Below are positions 35,255-45,007 of a stretch of 64,000 nt of DNA, piece after piece. Numbering within the stretch: position 1 is the first letter of the stretch; the number at the start of each line of letters is the position of its first letter. Source of the stretch: Carnegiea gigantea (taxonomy: Eukaryota > Streptophyta > Magnoliopsida > Caryophyllales > Cactaceae); NCBI GenBank assembly GCA_029747015.1, contig JAKOGI010002456.1, positions 5,001 to 69,000 on the forward strand, read 5' to 3'. Made by a program: the position numbers and the translations under genes. A model generated the notes under the pieces. That model made no database searches and had not been told where the DNA came from. It worked only from the letters and a program-made list of their open reading frames with translations.

Positions 35255-36197
35255 CTCAGGACATTCTCGAGTGAAATGGCCCTTCTTTCCACAGTTATAG
35301 TACTTTACACGTGTCGTATCCTTAACTCCGCTGCCCTTAGCCTTATGCTTCTTGGCAGTACCATCATTAGAGCGAGAGTTCTGAGGAGGTCATATCCTTA
35401 GCTTCGCTGCCCTTAGCCTTATGCTTCTTGGCAGTACCATCATTGGAGCGAGAGTTCTGATGAGGATGGGGACCCTTCTTGGGTTTCTTACCACGGTAAG
35501 GTTTCCTGCCCCTCGGCCCCGATCCTTTGGCAACGAATGCCACACTAGGAGGCGTATATATTTTTATACGCACTTCCTCCATTTTGAGGTGTTTGGAGAT
35601 TGCCTCGAAGGTCTTGATGAGCTCACTGTGTGTCATGATTACTTTAAAACTCTTCTAATGTTCATTGTCATTGAGAAGAGCCCTAATCACATTTAAGACC
35701 TGTTCTTCCTCAGAATCTTCCTGCCCCACAGCTTTAAGATCTCGAACCATAGCACTCATGGTTCAAAAGTGTTCGGAGATACTACGACTAGAGTCAATAG
35801 TATACTACATCCATTTCAGCTGCAAGGTACGCAACCTTGTAGCAGATGTCTGCTCGAACCTAATCTTAAGTTGCGCCCACATGTCCTTAGCAGTGGGGAA
35901 GCGTTCAAACTCACCCAAGAGATCGTCCTGCATGCAAGACAGCATAGTGTAGCGTGCAGAACGATCGTATTTGAACTATGCTTTGTACACCTTTAGGTTT
36001 TCTTGGTACTGCTTAGTAGCAGTAACGTCCCTACATTGTTCATCCTTTTCAGCCGGAGCAGGCATAGAGGAGGTCAAGAGGTTCAGCATATCATCATTAT
36101 TTAAGTAGAACTGGACTTTCGGATGCCAGACGTCGTAGTTTGAACCATCTAGTTTATCATCAGATTGCATACAACCTATCATGTTTTTAGCTGCCAT
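35255..36197 (-). pseudogene. Copia gag, disrupted
   Basis: The start at 36197 (MAAKNMIGCMQSDDKLDGSN, then YDVWHPKVQFYL) is the usual N-terminus of plant copia Gag. Further on, 35367-35636 reads MTHSELIKTFEAISKHLKME and then a basic KPYRGKKPKKG region. The zinc knuckle at about 35257-35306 reads YYNCGKKGHFTREC, where the first cysteine of CX2CX4HX4C is replaced by tyrosine. A 76-bp tandem duplication at 35317-35468 shifts the frame. Confidence 0.88.
35317..35468 (-). repeat. 76-bp tandem duplication inside copia gag
   Basis: TATCCTTA at 35317 recurs at 35393, and the following 68 bases (GCTGCCCTTAGCCTTATGCT and onward) match with few changes. The unit length is not a multiple of three, so it breaks the gag frame just before the zinc knuckle. 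Confidence 0.88.
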
Positions 36198-38360
36198 ATC
36201 TGAAAGTATATATTATTTGTTAGACATATTGTTTAATAATTAAATTATTAAGAAGACCCCATCATTCATAATATACGATCGAAAATTTCGCTAAGCTCAT
36301 AATCATCACGTATAGATATGAACTTTGGAGCTTCTTTAATTTAATTATTAACTTAACTTCATAGGATTTCCTTAAAGGTCTTGTTAAACTAATTAACATT
36401 TTAATTCGGTGACTATCACGAAGATATTCACTTTTAGTCATGTAAATATATGTTTACATAATTTTTATGAAAATAATTCATTTAACATAGCTTCATTTTG
36501 TTTTAATATGTATAACACAAAGTTATATAATCAACTTCAAAATTTCATACTATTAACGATTTTATATAATAATATGAAACAAAATTTAAAGGTAAAGAGA
36601 ATATAACCCATCAAAAAAGAAATATATGACCAACCTATGGCCACTTTCAACATACAAAACGAATTTATATGATCATGGGAGCAAGCATTCATCGGTATGA
36701 TATTAAAACAGCAACAAAATCGGCTCAAATAAAATGGCCCGAATTAAGACAAAAATTGGGCCAAACAAATCGGCCACAATGTCAAAAAGAAAACCGAGAC
36801 CCCCTTTCCTCCTATTTTCTTTTAAAACAGCCCAAACTGGAATTAACCAAAATTGGGCCCAAAACAGAAGCAAATAAAAATCAATTAAAAGCTGACTAAA
36901 AACCAGCACAAATTAAAACAAATATCTGGGCCAAACAAAGTGGCCCACAATGACTAAAGAACTGGGACCCCCCTTTATTTTTATTTTTTTTTTGATAAAG
37001 TCGGCCCAAAACGAAGGGGGGGTTTTAAGGGTGAGTGACTCACTCACTAACCCTAAACACTCTCCCTCACTAGCCCTCGATTTCACTCTGCATTCTCTCT
37101 CTCTTCTTCTCTACTAGCCTCTTAGACTCTCTCCTCCTCTAGACCTCGAAAGCGAACCCATCGATTTTTCGGCGCCATGGCTGAAGAAATGGAGCACTGA
37201 GCTCCTTTCTCACGCCACCACCACGGCAGCCATAGTTGCCGTTTCGGTTCCCGAAAACCACCCATGTGATGTGAGACCACCACCCCCTTTGCCTTTGATT
37301 TAAGCTGACTTCTCGAGAACAAATGCTACTACCATGTAGATGGGCCAAGACCGAGTCTGGGGAAGTGGTTCCGCCAATGCGCCACTGAGGTAGCGGCGCG
37401 TGGACACACACGCCTCCAGTTATGGTGTTTTGGCAAGTTTCTCTCTGAGGTAGCGTAGATCGGCATGCAAAGGCGCGGTTGGAGGAAGAGGGAGGGCAAA
37501 CTGAGACCGTTTGCAGTACATGCATCACATGCGCCACCTTTGTCCAGTGGTTCTGAGGGGTAAGTTCTAGATTTGAGTCTCTTCTATCCCTTTTTTTTAA
37601 TTTGGTCGAGGTGGATGTTTCAGAAAACGTTGAGGACCGAAGCACTAGTGGCGGAGTTTAGAGTTAGGGTCTGAGTCTGGGGTCTCAATGTTAGAAAGAT
37701 TAAGGTTCCGAGTCTGGTCTTTATAGCATGTTAATGATTTCGAATTAAAGAATGCTTGCAAACCAAATCACATAATCAGTTTGATTCATGGGTTATCAAT
37801 TGAAAAAATGGTCTTTTTGATGATAGATAACAAACTGGGCATGCTAATTATGCAAAGCACAGGCATCCATGAATCTGATTCATATTAGTTTATTTAAACA
37901 TCCGCAAAGCATATCATGAATTCATGGGATTAGGGTTAGGGTTTTCAGATCTGGGTTTTAACAAAAACAACCGCCTACTAATCTTACATCCATGAATTCG
38001 ATGTATCATAATTGCACTTAGAATCATGATTTTTGATGCATAATAACAATAATTAACTAATTATTATTATGTTTCTCACATATTAATCTGGGCAGGATTA
38101 ACATATAATCACATAAAAACGCATAAAGAATCATGCTTGTAAAGTATAAACATGAATTTAACTAACAATATGGGCATGTTTGTTCATCAGTACTCCTGAC
38201 TAAATTTTCAATCTTTATCAATTCAAGACATTAAAGTCACAGAGGCATGCTTTAGTTGCATAATTACGAAATTAAACAACTGATCATGTATTAATGTTCT
38301 GGAAAATCAAGCATGCTTATCATTCAGTTCATCAAACGTATTGTACGGGACTAACCCGAT
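36198..38360 (-). other. Long 5' leader of the copia element
   Basis: About 2.2 kb between the primer site and the gag start. It contains a CT-rich stretch and a GC-richer block (37080-37660) with a 168-codon minus-strand open frame (37139-37645) that I do not recognise, then AT-rich DNA. It may be native leader or captured or inserted sequence; I see no TSD-bounded insert. Confidence 0.45.
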
Positions 38361-38363
38361 CAG

Positions 38364-38380
38364 TCAGGCTCTTGTACCAC
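38364..38380 (-). other. Primer-binding site of the copia element
   Basis: The minus strand directly inside the 5' LTR reads GTGGTACAAGAGCC, close to the TGGTATCAGAGCC site for initiator methionine tRNA. Confidence 0.7.
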
Positions 38381-38682
38381 TGCTAGTTAAATAGGACTGG
38401 ACTGGATGCAGAAACAACTGTCGGGGATAGTCCACGTATTAGTGATGAGAGGCGGCTACCAGAGTCTCCTTATAAGTGTCGACGTCCTAAACTCGAAAGT
38501 CCAGCGTTGATGGTACGGCAGCCGTGAGGGGAGGGGAGGAGAGTCTGGGATTTTAGTGTCTTATATGTGTGTATGGTGGCTGACCCCCAAACCTCCTTTT
38601 ATAGGTTACGAGGGGCAGCTAGGGTCGTTTCCCTAGGCAACACTTTGTGGTCATCGGGCCTAACTAAATAGGTCGGCCAACA
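38381..38682 (-). repeat. 5' LTR of the copia element
   Basis: 302 bp, from TGCTAGTTAAATAGGACTGG to AGGTCGGCCAACA on the plus strand. Direct repeat of 23778-24079. The flank TATCC at 38683 pairs with GATCC at 23773. Confidence 0.9.
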
Positions 38683-39539
38683 TATCCATTCAATAGTGCT
38701 GTCCCTAACCTTCGTGATTTCCACCATGTTGGCCTTATCAATTTGGTGCGTATTGATTTTGAATGACTCACCATGATTTACCAAGGAACAATATACTTAT
38801 GATACCAAAACATGGTGAACAAATAAAATGCAAGTTAAATAATATTTGAATCACAAGGAAGCTCCAATTTAGTGGCAACAGGGAGAGAGAGAGAGAGAGA
38901 AAATAGAGAGAGAATGTGAGAGAAGGTAGGAGAAGAAAGAGGATGAAAGTTCAGTGATACTTCTTCAGCATAGTGACCAAATACATTTTTTGGGAAAAAT
39001 ATGCAAGAAAAACATAGTAAAAGATATGGGCAAATACCAGAATGTGGCACCATTTTCAAATGTGCCTCCATTATCAAATGGCATAAAATCTCACTTTTGT
39101 CCTTCTTGTGTCTTGTCATTTATTTTTTGGGCATTCACTTGGCTATTCATAGGTGCACTTAGGTATGGTGCACTCCATTGACTCCAATTAGCAATCTGGT
39201 TTGATAAATTCACGTCAGAGGGAGGGAGTTGGTTGTTAAGATTGGTAATCAATGAACCAAGTTTCATTAAAAGTCATTTTGTTTGCTACAGATTAGTGTA
39301 GCAAGTGGATGGTTTCAAGCTTATTTAATTGTAGTATAAAATGTAGTTTACAAATTTTTCCTTATTCTTACATTTCGTTTATATTCAATTAGATACATTT
39401 AAGTAGTTTGAATTTGATAAGTTCAGCTTACAACTAGTAAAAAGGTCATTATATCGAGTTCGACATTTTAGTGTACGCTATTGATTATCAAATTGGCCTA
39501 CAAAAATAAAAAGGACTATCTCTAACTGTAGAGGGTCAC
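38683..39539. other. Intergenic, with dispersed repeat copy 2 at 38826-39074
   Basis: AAATGCAAGTTAAATAATAT at 38826 begins a copy of the repeat at 8967-9206, in the same orientation, ending near AAATGTGCCTCC (39074). It contains a (GA)n run at 38883-38900. The remainder has no recognised feature. Confidence 0.7.
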
Positions 39540-40683
39540 TGATGCATATTTCCATATGCATCATTTTTATTCAAGTCCAATTTCAAAGAAGAAAAGGGTC
39601 AAAGAAGATCATGCATGGAAATGTGCCTATTTGGTCTTCTTAAGTGAGTTCAAAGACTCGCGACACTATGGAGAGGTCAAAAAGAGGTTAAGCTTTGCTA
39701 GAAATTTGGTGCCGAATTCATCCCTGCGGAACCCGATTTTTGTGACCACTTTTGGACAAGCTCAAGTGGACCCACAACTTTAGGGCCCATGTGCTTTTGA
39801 AGCTTAAGATTTCATCTTTCAAATAAGCCCAAGTTTGTTTAATTTGGACATCATTTGATTGGGCAAAATATCACTCAAAGATACGTTATACTGATCCAGT
39901 CCAGTCTGAGATAGGTGCATTGTTTGGGCCATAACTTTCAAACCGCTTATCCAAATTGAGCAAATGAGCCCATTCTGGAAAATAGACTTCCAGGGCTTTC
40001 TAACAAGCCCAAGAACGCGTGATTTGGCCGAGTATTCTGGAAGTTATGCTCTGTTGAAGTTGAGGCAGCTGCAAGGATTAATTCTGGGAATATGAAGAGT
40101 CTTCGGTTACATGTGATTGTGTGGCTGACATTGTGCACGTTTTGGAGCCTTCTAGATTGGTGTAATCAGCTAAGAAATCCTAGAATATTCCTTGTAACCT
40201 CCCCCACCCCTTTTATGATGTGTCTTTCCATTTATCTTAGTCTTTTCATTTTACTAGTTTTAATTGTTAGGAGTTATTTGAGTCCTTTTGTTGTCTTTTG
40301 CTGAGCCTATATAAAGGGGGGGCGTGTGAGCATTGTAGATCAGATTTCTAAGGCATTTTCAAGAGTAATTCAAGCACCTTTGAGAGTGATTCTCATTTGT
40401 GTCCCAAAAATTCCTAGTTCTATATCTTGAATTTGGCTAATTCAAGTGGTGTTCTAGGTTCTCCTTCTTTTCTTTGGAGTGATTCCTCAGAAGAGTGAAG
40501 GGAATTAGCCCAAGACCAAGGTGTGAGTGGCTCCGGAAGGATTATCTCATACTCAAAGTCTTGCACTATCCATCTCTATCCTGTTTGGTGATATTCTTCA
40601 TCTTTCGCATCTTTCTCTCTTTTCATTTTGCTTAAGTTTGATTTGAGTTTGATTTGGATCACTTTCCACCCACATATACATCA
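39540..40683 (+). repeat. 5' LTR of the gag-only element
   Basis: 1144 bp. A TATA box TATATAAAG lies at 40308-40316, followed by a G run. The frame that continues gag in the 3' LTR is also open here but ends at TAG 39781-39783 because of one T/G difference. Confidence 0.95.
40308..40316 (+). promoter_or_regulatory. TATA box in 5' LTR of the gag-only element
   Basis: TATATAAAG in the sequence GAGCCTATATAAAGGGGG, about 370 bp upstream of the LTR end; this is the expected U3 promoter. The same box is at 43524-43532 in the 3' LTR. Confidence 0.7.
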
Positions 40684-40684
40684 A

Positions 40685-40700
40685 TTGGTATCAGAGCCAC
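40685..40700 (+). other. Primer-binding site of the gag-only element
   Basis: TTGGTATCAGAGCCACGG follows the LTR after one or two bases: a close match to the initiator methionine tRNA 3' end complement used by many plant LTR elements. Confidence 0.85.
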
Positions 40701-40958
40701 GGTTCTTAAGTGACCCACTTCACACCCAAATACATCCCAAAAAGCCAAAACACAAAAAACAAAAAAGAAGCACAAAGCGGCAAAACCATTCCCGAAGTCC
40801 AGAAATTTCGCACGGTGCCCCCGTGCCGCCAAGCACGACCGTGCCACTCTACTTTTCTGCATTTTCTTCAGCCGAAGTATAGCACGGCCTGACCGTGCCC
40901 CCTTGCACGACCGTGCCACTTTCCCTGCTGCATATTCTTCCTTCAAAGCATCTCCAAC

Positions 40959-43022
40959 ATGTCTACAAAGTCCACAAGAAGCGACCAAGCACGTGTGGAA
41001 GAGTTAGAAGCTCAAGTCACTTATCTTCGAACTCAACTTGGGCAACTTTTGGAGGAAAAACGAAGGTGGGTTCATAGCCCCACTCCCTCTCGTCCTCATG
41101 AACCGGTGGTCGAATCGGAAGAAGAAGTCTTTCAATCCCGAGCCAATTCTAGTGACGAAGAAGCCCCAAGGAGACGAAGGCAAGGAGGCAATATTGGTGG
41201 TGTCCGAATTGACATCCCCGAATTTGAAGGCCAACTTGACCCGGACTTATTTCTCGATTGGTTGCACACCATTGAGAGGATTTTTGAATATGAGGACATT
41301 CCGGAGGACAAGAAGGTGAAACTCGTAGCCCTTAAACTCCGCAAATATGCTTCAATCTGGTGGGCTAACCTTGGAGCGAAAAGAGCAAGAAATGGGAAAG
41401 GGAAAATTAGAACGTGGGCCAAAATGAAAGAAAAACTTAAGGCCAAGTTTCTTCCCTCTCACTATGTGCAAGACAATTATCTCAAGCTCCATCGACTCAA
41501 GCAAGGATCCAAGAGTGTGGAAGAATACACTCGGGAGTTTGAACAACTCCTACTCAAATGTGATTTGAGAGAAGACGACTCACAAACCTTGGTAAGATAC
41601 TTAACAGGTCTTGATGAGTCCATTGCTCATGTAATTGAGTTGCAACCTTACTCATCCCTAGATGACTTGAGTTCTCTAACCTATAAGGTAGAGCAACAAA
41701 AGAAATCTAAGGAAAAGAGCATCTTTTCCAAGACTCCTTCCCGTCCTTTTTCTCAAGAATCACCTTACTTTCCCCCACAAATTCAAACCCCCTCACCCGC
41801 CAAAAGTGTCCCTCCCATCACCCCTCCACCTCCCACAAAAGTGCCCTCACGGCCAAAAGACCAGGTTCGTTGTTTCCGTTGTCAAGGTATGGGACATTTT
41901 GCATCTGAGTGTCCTAACAAGAAGATTGTTTCCCTGGCTGAGTACCAAGCTTCTTTTGAGGAGCATGACCATGAAGAAGAGGAAAGTTTGGAGGAAAAAG
42001 AAGAAGAGGTTATCATAGGCCCCGATGAAGGTGAGTTGCTTGTCATTAGGCGAGCATTGAGCGGATTTGCTACTCAAGAAGGCTTGGAGCAAAGAGAGGC
42101 GATTTTCCACACAAGGTGCACTATTCAAGGGAAAGTTTGTACCCTCATCATCGATGGAGGTAGTTGTACAAATGTTGCATCCAAAACCATGGTGGACAAG
42201 CTCAAACTTGAGACTACACCCCATCCTAAGCCTTATAGCATCCAATGGCTAAATCAAGGCAAAGGTATATACATTTCTCATCAGTGCCTCATTTCTCTTT
42301 CTATTGGAGACCACTATAAGGATGAGATATTGTGTGACATTCTTCCTATGGATGCAAGCCATATATTGTTGGGTAGACCATGGATGTTTGATCGCCATGT
42401 AATTCATCATGGGCGCCTCAACACCTACTCCTTTATTAAGGATGAGAAGAAAATCACCTTGACCCCTATTCCATCGTGCCAAAGCCCCAAGCCACAAAAG
42501 GACCGACAAGCCTTAACCCTCATTCATCCTTCCCAAACCCTTGCCCCCAAAGAAGATTTCCCACTTCCGCCTCTTCTCCTCACCAGGTATGACCCGTTTT
42601 ATCATCCTCCCCTCACCCTCTTCTATATCTCTCTAGAGGTGATGCCCTGTGACCTCCTTCCCCAAAAGCTCCCATATTGTAAGCGCGACCCCTTTCTTGA
42701 GAGGCTTGCCAACCCTTTGAGTTTGAGGACAAACTCAAAACAACCCGGGGAGTATGATGCATATTTCCATATGCATCATTTTTATTCAAGTCCAATTTCA
42801 AAGAAGAAAAGGGTCAAAGAAGATCATGCATGGAAATGTGCCTATTTGGTCTTCTTAAGTGAGTTCAAAGACTCGCGACACTATGGAGAGGTCAAAAAGA
42901 GGTTAAGCTTTGCTAGAAATTTGGTGCCGAATTCATCCCTGCGGAACCCGATTTTTGTGACCACTTTTGGACAAGCTCAAGTGGACCCACAACTTGAGGG
43001 CCCATGTGCTTTTGAAGCTTAA
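40959..43022 (+). CDS. Gag-protease of the gag-only Ty3/gypsy element, intact frame
   Basis: A 687-residue frame from ATG 40959 to TAA. Residues ~10-40 look coiled-coil-like (VEELEAQVTYLRTQLGQLLE). The retrotransposon gag domain spans about 85-200 (IPEFEGQLDPDLFLDWLHTI, LRKYASIWWANLGAKRARN). A proline-rich linker leads to a CCHC knuckle CFRCQGMGHFASEC (~304-317). An aspartic protease-like region follows (IIDGGSCTNVASKTMVDKL from ~395, LLGRPWMFDRHVIHHGRLNT from ~470); it has DGG where most retropepsins have DTG or DSG, as in the related copy at 27.9 kb. After ~500 the frame runs into a short tail (ANPLSLRTNSKQPGE) and crosses into the 3' LTR at residue ~599, so the last ~88 residues are LTR-encoded. 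No RT, RNase H or integrase. Likely role: particle assembly and self-cleavage, parasitising pol of a relative. Confidence 0.9.
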   Translation: MSTKSTRSDQARVEELEAQVTYLRTQLGQLLEEKRRWVHSPTPSRPHEPVVESEEEVFQSRANSSDEEAPRRRRQGGNIGGVRIDIPEFEGQLDPDLFLDWLHTIERIFEYEDIPEDKKVKLVALKLRKYASIWWANLGAKRARNGKGKIRTWAKMKEKLKAKFLPSHYVQDNYLKLHRLKQGSKSVEEYTREFEQLLLKCDLREDDSQTLVRYLTGLDESIAHVIELQPYSSLDDLSSLTYKVEQQKKSKEKSIFSKTPSRPFSQESPYFPPQIQTPSPAKSVPPITPPPPTKVPSRPKDQVRCFRCQGMGHFASECPNKKIVSLAEYQASFEEHDHEEEESLEEKEEEVIIGPDEGELLVIRRALSGFATQEGLEQREAIFHTRCTIQGKVCTLIIDGGSCTNVASKTMVDKLKLETTPHPKPYSIQWLNQGKGIYISHQCLISLSIGDHYKDEILCDILPMDASHILLGRPWMFDRHVIHHGRLNTYSFIKDEKKITLTPIPSCQSPKPQKDRQALTLIHPSQTLAPKEDFPLPPLLLTRYDPFYHPPLTLFYISLEVMPCDLLPQKLPYCKRDPFLERLANPLSLRTNSKQPGEYDAYFHMHHFYSSPISKKKRVKEDHAWKCAYLVFLSEFKDSRHYGEVKKRLSFARNLVPNSSLRNPIFVTTFGQAQVDPQLEGPCAFEA

Positions 43023-43899
43023 GATTTCATCTTTCAAATAAGCCCAAGTTTGTTTAATTTGGACATCATTTGATTGGGCAAAATATCACTCAAAGATACG
43101 TTATGCTGATCCAGTCCAGTCTGAGATAGGTGCATTGTTTGGGCCATAACTTTTAAACCGCTTATCCAAATTGAGCAAATGAGCCCATTCTGGAAACTAG
43201 ACTTCCAGGGCTTTCTATCAAGCCCAAGAACGCGTGATTTGGCCAAGTATTCTGGAAGCTATGCTCTGTTGAAGTTGAGGCAGCTGCAAGAATTAATTCT
43301 GGGAATATGAAGAGTCTTCGGTTACATGTGATTGTGTGGCTGACATTGTGCACGTTTTTGGAGCCTTCTAGATTGGTGTAATCAGCTAAGAAATCCTAGA
43401 ATATTCCTTGTAACCTCCCCCACCCCTTTTATGATGTGTCTTTCCATTTATCTTAGTCTTTTCATTTTACTAGTTTTAATTGTTAGGAGTTATTTGAGTC
43501 CTTTTGTTGTCTTTTGCTGAGCCTATATAAAGGGGGGGCGTGTGAGCATTGTAGATCAGATTTCTAAGGCATTTTCAAGAGTAATTCAAGCACCTTTGAG
43601 AGTGATTCTCATTTGTGTCCCAAAAATTCCTAGTTCTATATCTTGAATTTGGCTAATTCAAGTAGTGTTCTAGGTTCTCCTTCTTTTCTTTGGAGTGATT
43701 CCTCAGAAGAGTGAAGGGAATTAGCCCAAGACCAAGGTGTGTGTGGCTCCGAAAGGATTATCTCATACTCAAAGTCTTGCACTATCCATCTCTATCCTGT
43801 TTGGTGATATTCTTCATCTTTCGCATCTTTCTCTCTTTTCATTTTGCTTAAGTTTGATTTGAGTTTGATTTTGATCACTTTCCACCCACATATACATCA
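42755..43899 (+). repeat. 3' LTR of the gag-only element
   Basis: 1145 bp, preceded by the purine-rich CCCGGGGAGTA. It differs from the 5' LTR by about a dozen substitutions and one inserted T. The first 268 bases carry the end of the gag frame. Confidence 0.95.
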
Positions 43900-43904
43900 G
43901 TCAC

Positions 43905-44568
43905 AAGGCAAACATTTTACAAGGCCATATTAATCCATATACAAATTTCTAATAATAAAGACTCACTACAAGCTTAATAAATTATTACTCAAATTTATTC
44001 TGTGCACTCTTTTGACGTAACTAAAAATTCAATATATTTTATTGTTTCTTATTAAAACTTGAGATTGGTACAAAATTTTCATTATGATAACTTGCTTATT
44101 TCTATGTGTAAAAAATTTAGGCAATTTGAGTTACATAATGCTTCAAAAGTGCTCTCTGCAAGTTAATCATTTGAAAATGGGGCAATAAAAAGATTATCCT
44201 ATAAGCATCTAAAATCATGAATTGCAAGTACATTGCAAGTTTGTTCATCAATTTGTTCAATAAATTTTTTTTTTCTTTTTAGTACTATGTTAAGAGTTTT
44301 CAACATTGACACCGTATGAATAGCCCAATTATTGTTTGACATTTTCTCTTTTTTGTTAGGCGAAAAGAACTTTTTCATTTTAATTAAAGGAGGCATACAC
44401 ATTTTTTAATACAATAAATATATATTTGATCTAAAACTGTATATGATTTTAAATATACGATTGTACACATGAAAAGGAAATGATAGCCCTTCTAAACACG
44501 GAAACCAAAAAAAACAAGAAATAGTATGTCAAAAACGGAACATATATAGATGACATAGCTAAATATAA

Positions 44569-44637
<69 letters not shown>

Positions 44638-44922
44638 GTATATGTATATGTATGAAGAGAAAAATTATTTAAGTTAAATTTCTCTATTGTGGACTTGATA
44701 ACCTTGTCACAATTGAAAACCATAATTTAAACCTCTTTTTATATCCTTGGTTCTCAAGTGAAGTTTACAAACGTATAGGACGCACTAATTTCAAGTGACT
44801 CTACATGTTATGAAAGAGGAAGGACAACAAAAAATTTTTAAAAAGGAAAGAGAAAGATTAGGCGTAGCGGTGTAAAATGGTCGTTCTACAAGGAATATTT
44901 TGAAGGACTAACAAGATGTGAA
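43905..44922. other. AT-rich intergenic with a (TA)n microsatellite
   Basis: No gene seen. A (TA)n run of about 30 repeats at 44572-44630 grades into TATATG repeats to about 44654. The 300 bp before the tRNA include no recognised element. Confidence 0.6.
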
Positions 44923-44996
44923 GGTCCTATAGCTCAGTTGATTAGAGCGTTGGTCTTATGAGCCGAAGGTCGCAGGTTCGAGCCCCGCTGGGACCA
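44923..44996 (+). tRNA. tRNA-like gene, anticodon TAT read (Ile), some unusual positions
   Basis: A 74-nt cloverleaf without intron: acceptor stem GGTCCTA / TGGGACC closes fully (one T-G pair), D stem GCTC/GAGC, anticodon stem TTGGT/GCCGA with loop CTTATGA, variable AGGTC, T arm GCAGG TTCGAGC CCCGC, then A. Loop positions 34-36 read TAT, which would decode AUA (Ile). Oddities: the usual G18G19 is GA, the T stem has an A-C mismatch, and position 37 is G where an A is expected for AUA decoding. The B box GGTTCGAGCC is good; the A box TAGCTCAGTTGA loses its final G. It may be a slightly decayed copy. Confidence 0.75.
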
Positions 44997-45003
44997 ACCC
45001 CGA

Positions 45004-45007
45004 TTTT
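45004..45007 (+). terminator. Pol III T-run after the tRNA gene
   Basis: TTTT starts 8 bases after the tRNA discriminator A, the minimal RNA polymerase III terminator, at a normal distance. Confidence 0.5.

Larger units (their letters stand above)
23778..38682 (-). mobile_element. Ty1/copia LTR retrotransposon, interrupted by gypsy
   Basis: 302-bp direct LTRs at 23778-24079 and 38381-38682, with flanks GATCC and TATCC (4 of 5 bases). Without the nested element (25310-32148 including one TSD copy) it is about 8.1 kb. The order on the minus strand is 5' LTR, primer site, a 2.2-kb leader, gag, protease, integrase, reverse transcriptase, RNase H, an ~1-kb 3' region, polypurine tract and 3' LTR. 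The integrase-before-RT order makes it Ty1/copia. Every domain carries stops or frameshifts, so the element is dead. Confidence 0.92.
39540..43899 (+). mobile_element. Young gag-protease-only Ty3/gypsy element
   Basis: A 4.36-kb element with 1144/1145-bp LTRs (39540-40683, 42755-43899) that differ at only about a dozen sites by eye, ends TGATGCAT / ATACATCA, and a perfect target-site duplication GTCAC (39535-39539, 43900-43904). The interior is only ~2.07 kb: a primer site, one long open frame with Gag and protease, and a short tail; RT, RNase H and integrase are absent. The uninterrupted frame and near-identical LTRs show recent movement, which must have used pol proteins supplied from elsewhere. 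Related by gag to the element at 25310, which does have pol. Confidence 0.93.

Noticed and set aside
37139..37645. 168-codon minus-strand open frame as a host gene
   Set aside because: No recognisable domain, low-complexity flanks, and it sits within the copia leader; kept only as a question about the leader.
40092..40304. 70-codon frame in the LTR of the gag-only element as a gene
   Set aside because: It lies in U3 of an LTR, overlaps the promoter region and lacks any domain.
41004..42509. Open frames on the strand opposite the intact gag-protease
   Set aside because: Shadow frames of the 687-residue coding sequence with no recognisable domain.
44572..44654. Long (TA)n tract as a replication origin or matrix attachment region
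   Set aside because: It is a plain microsatellite; nothing else supports an origin or attachment function.
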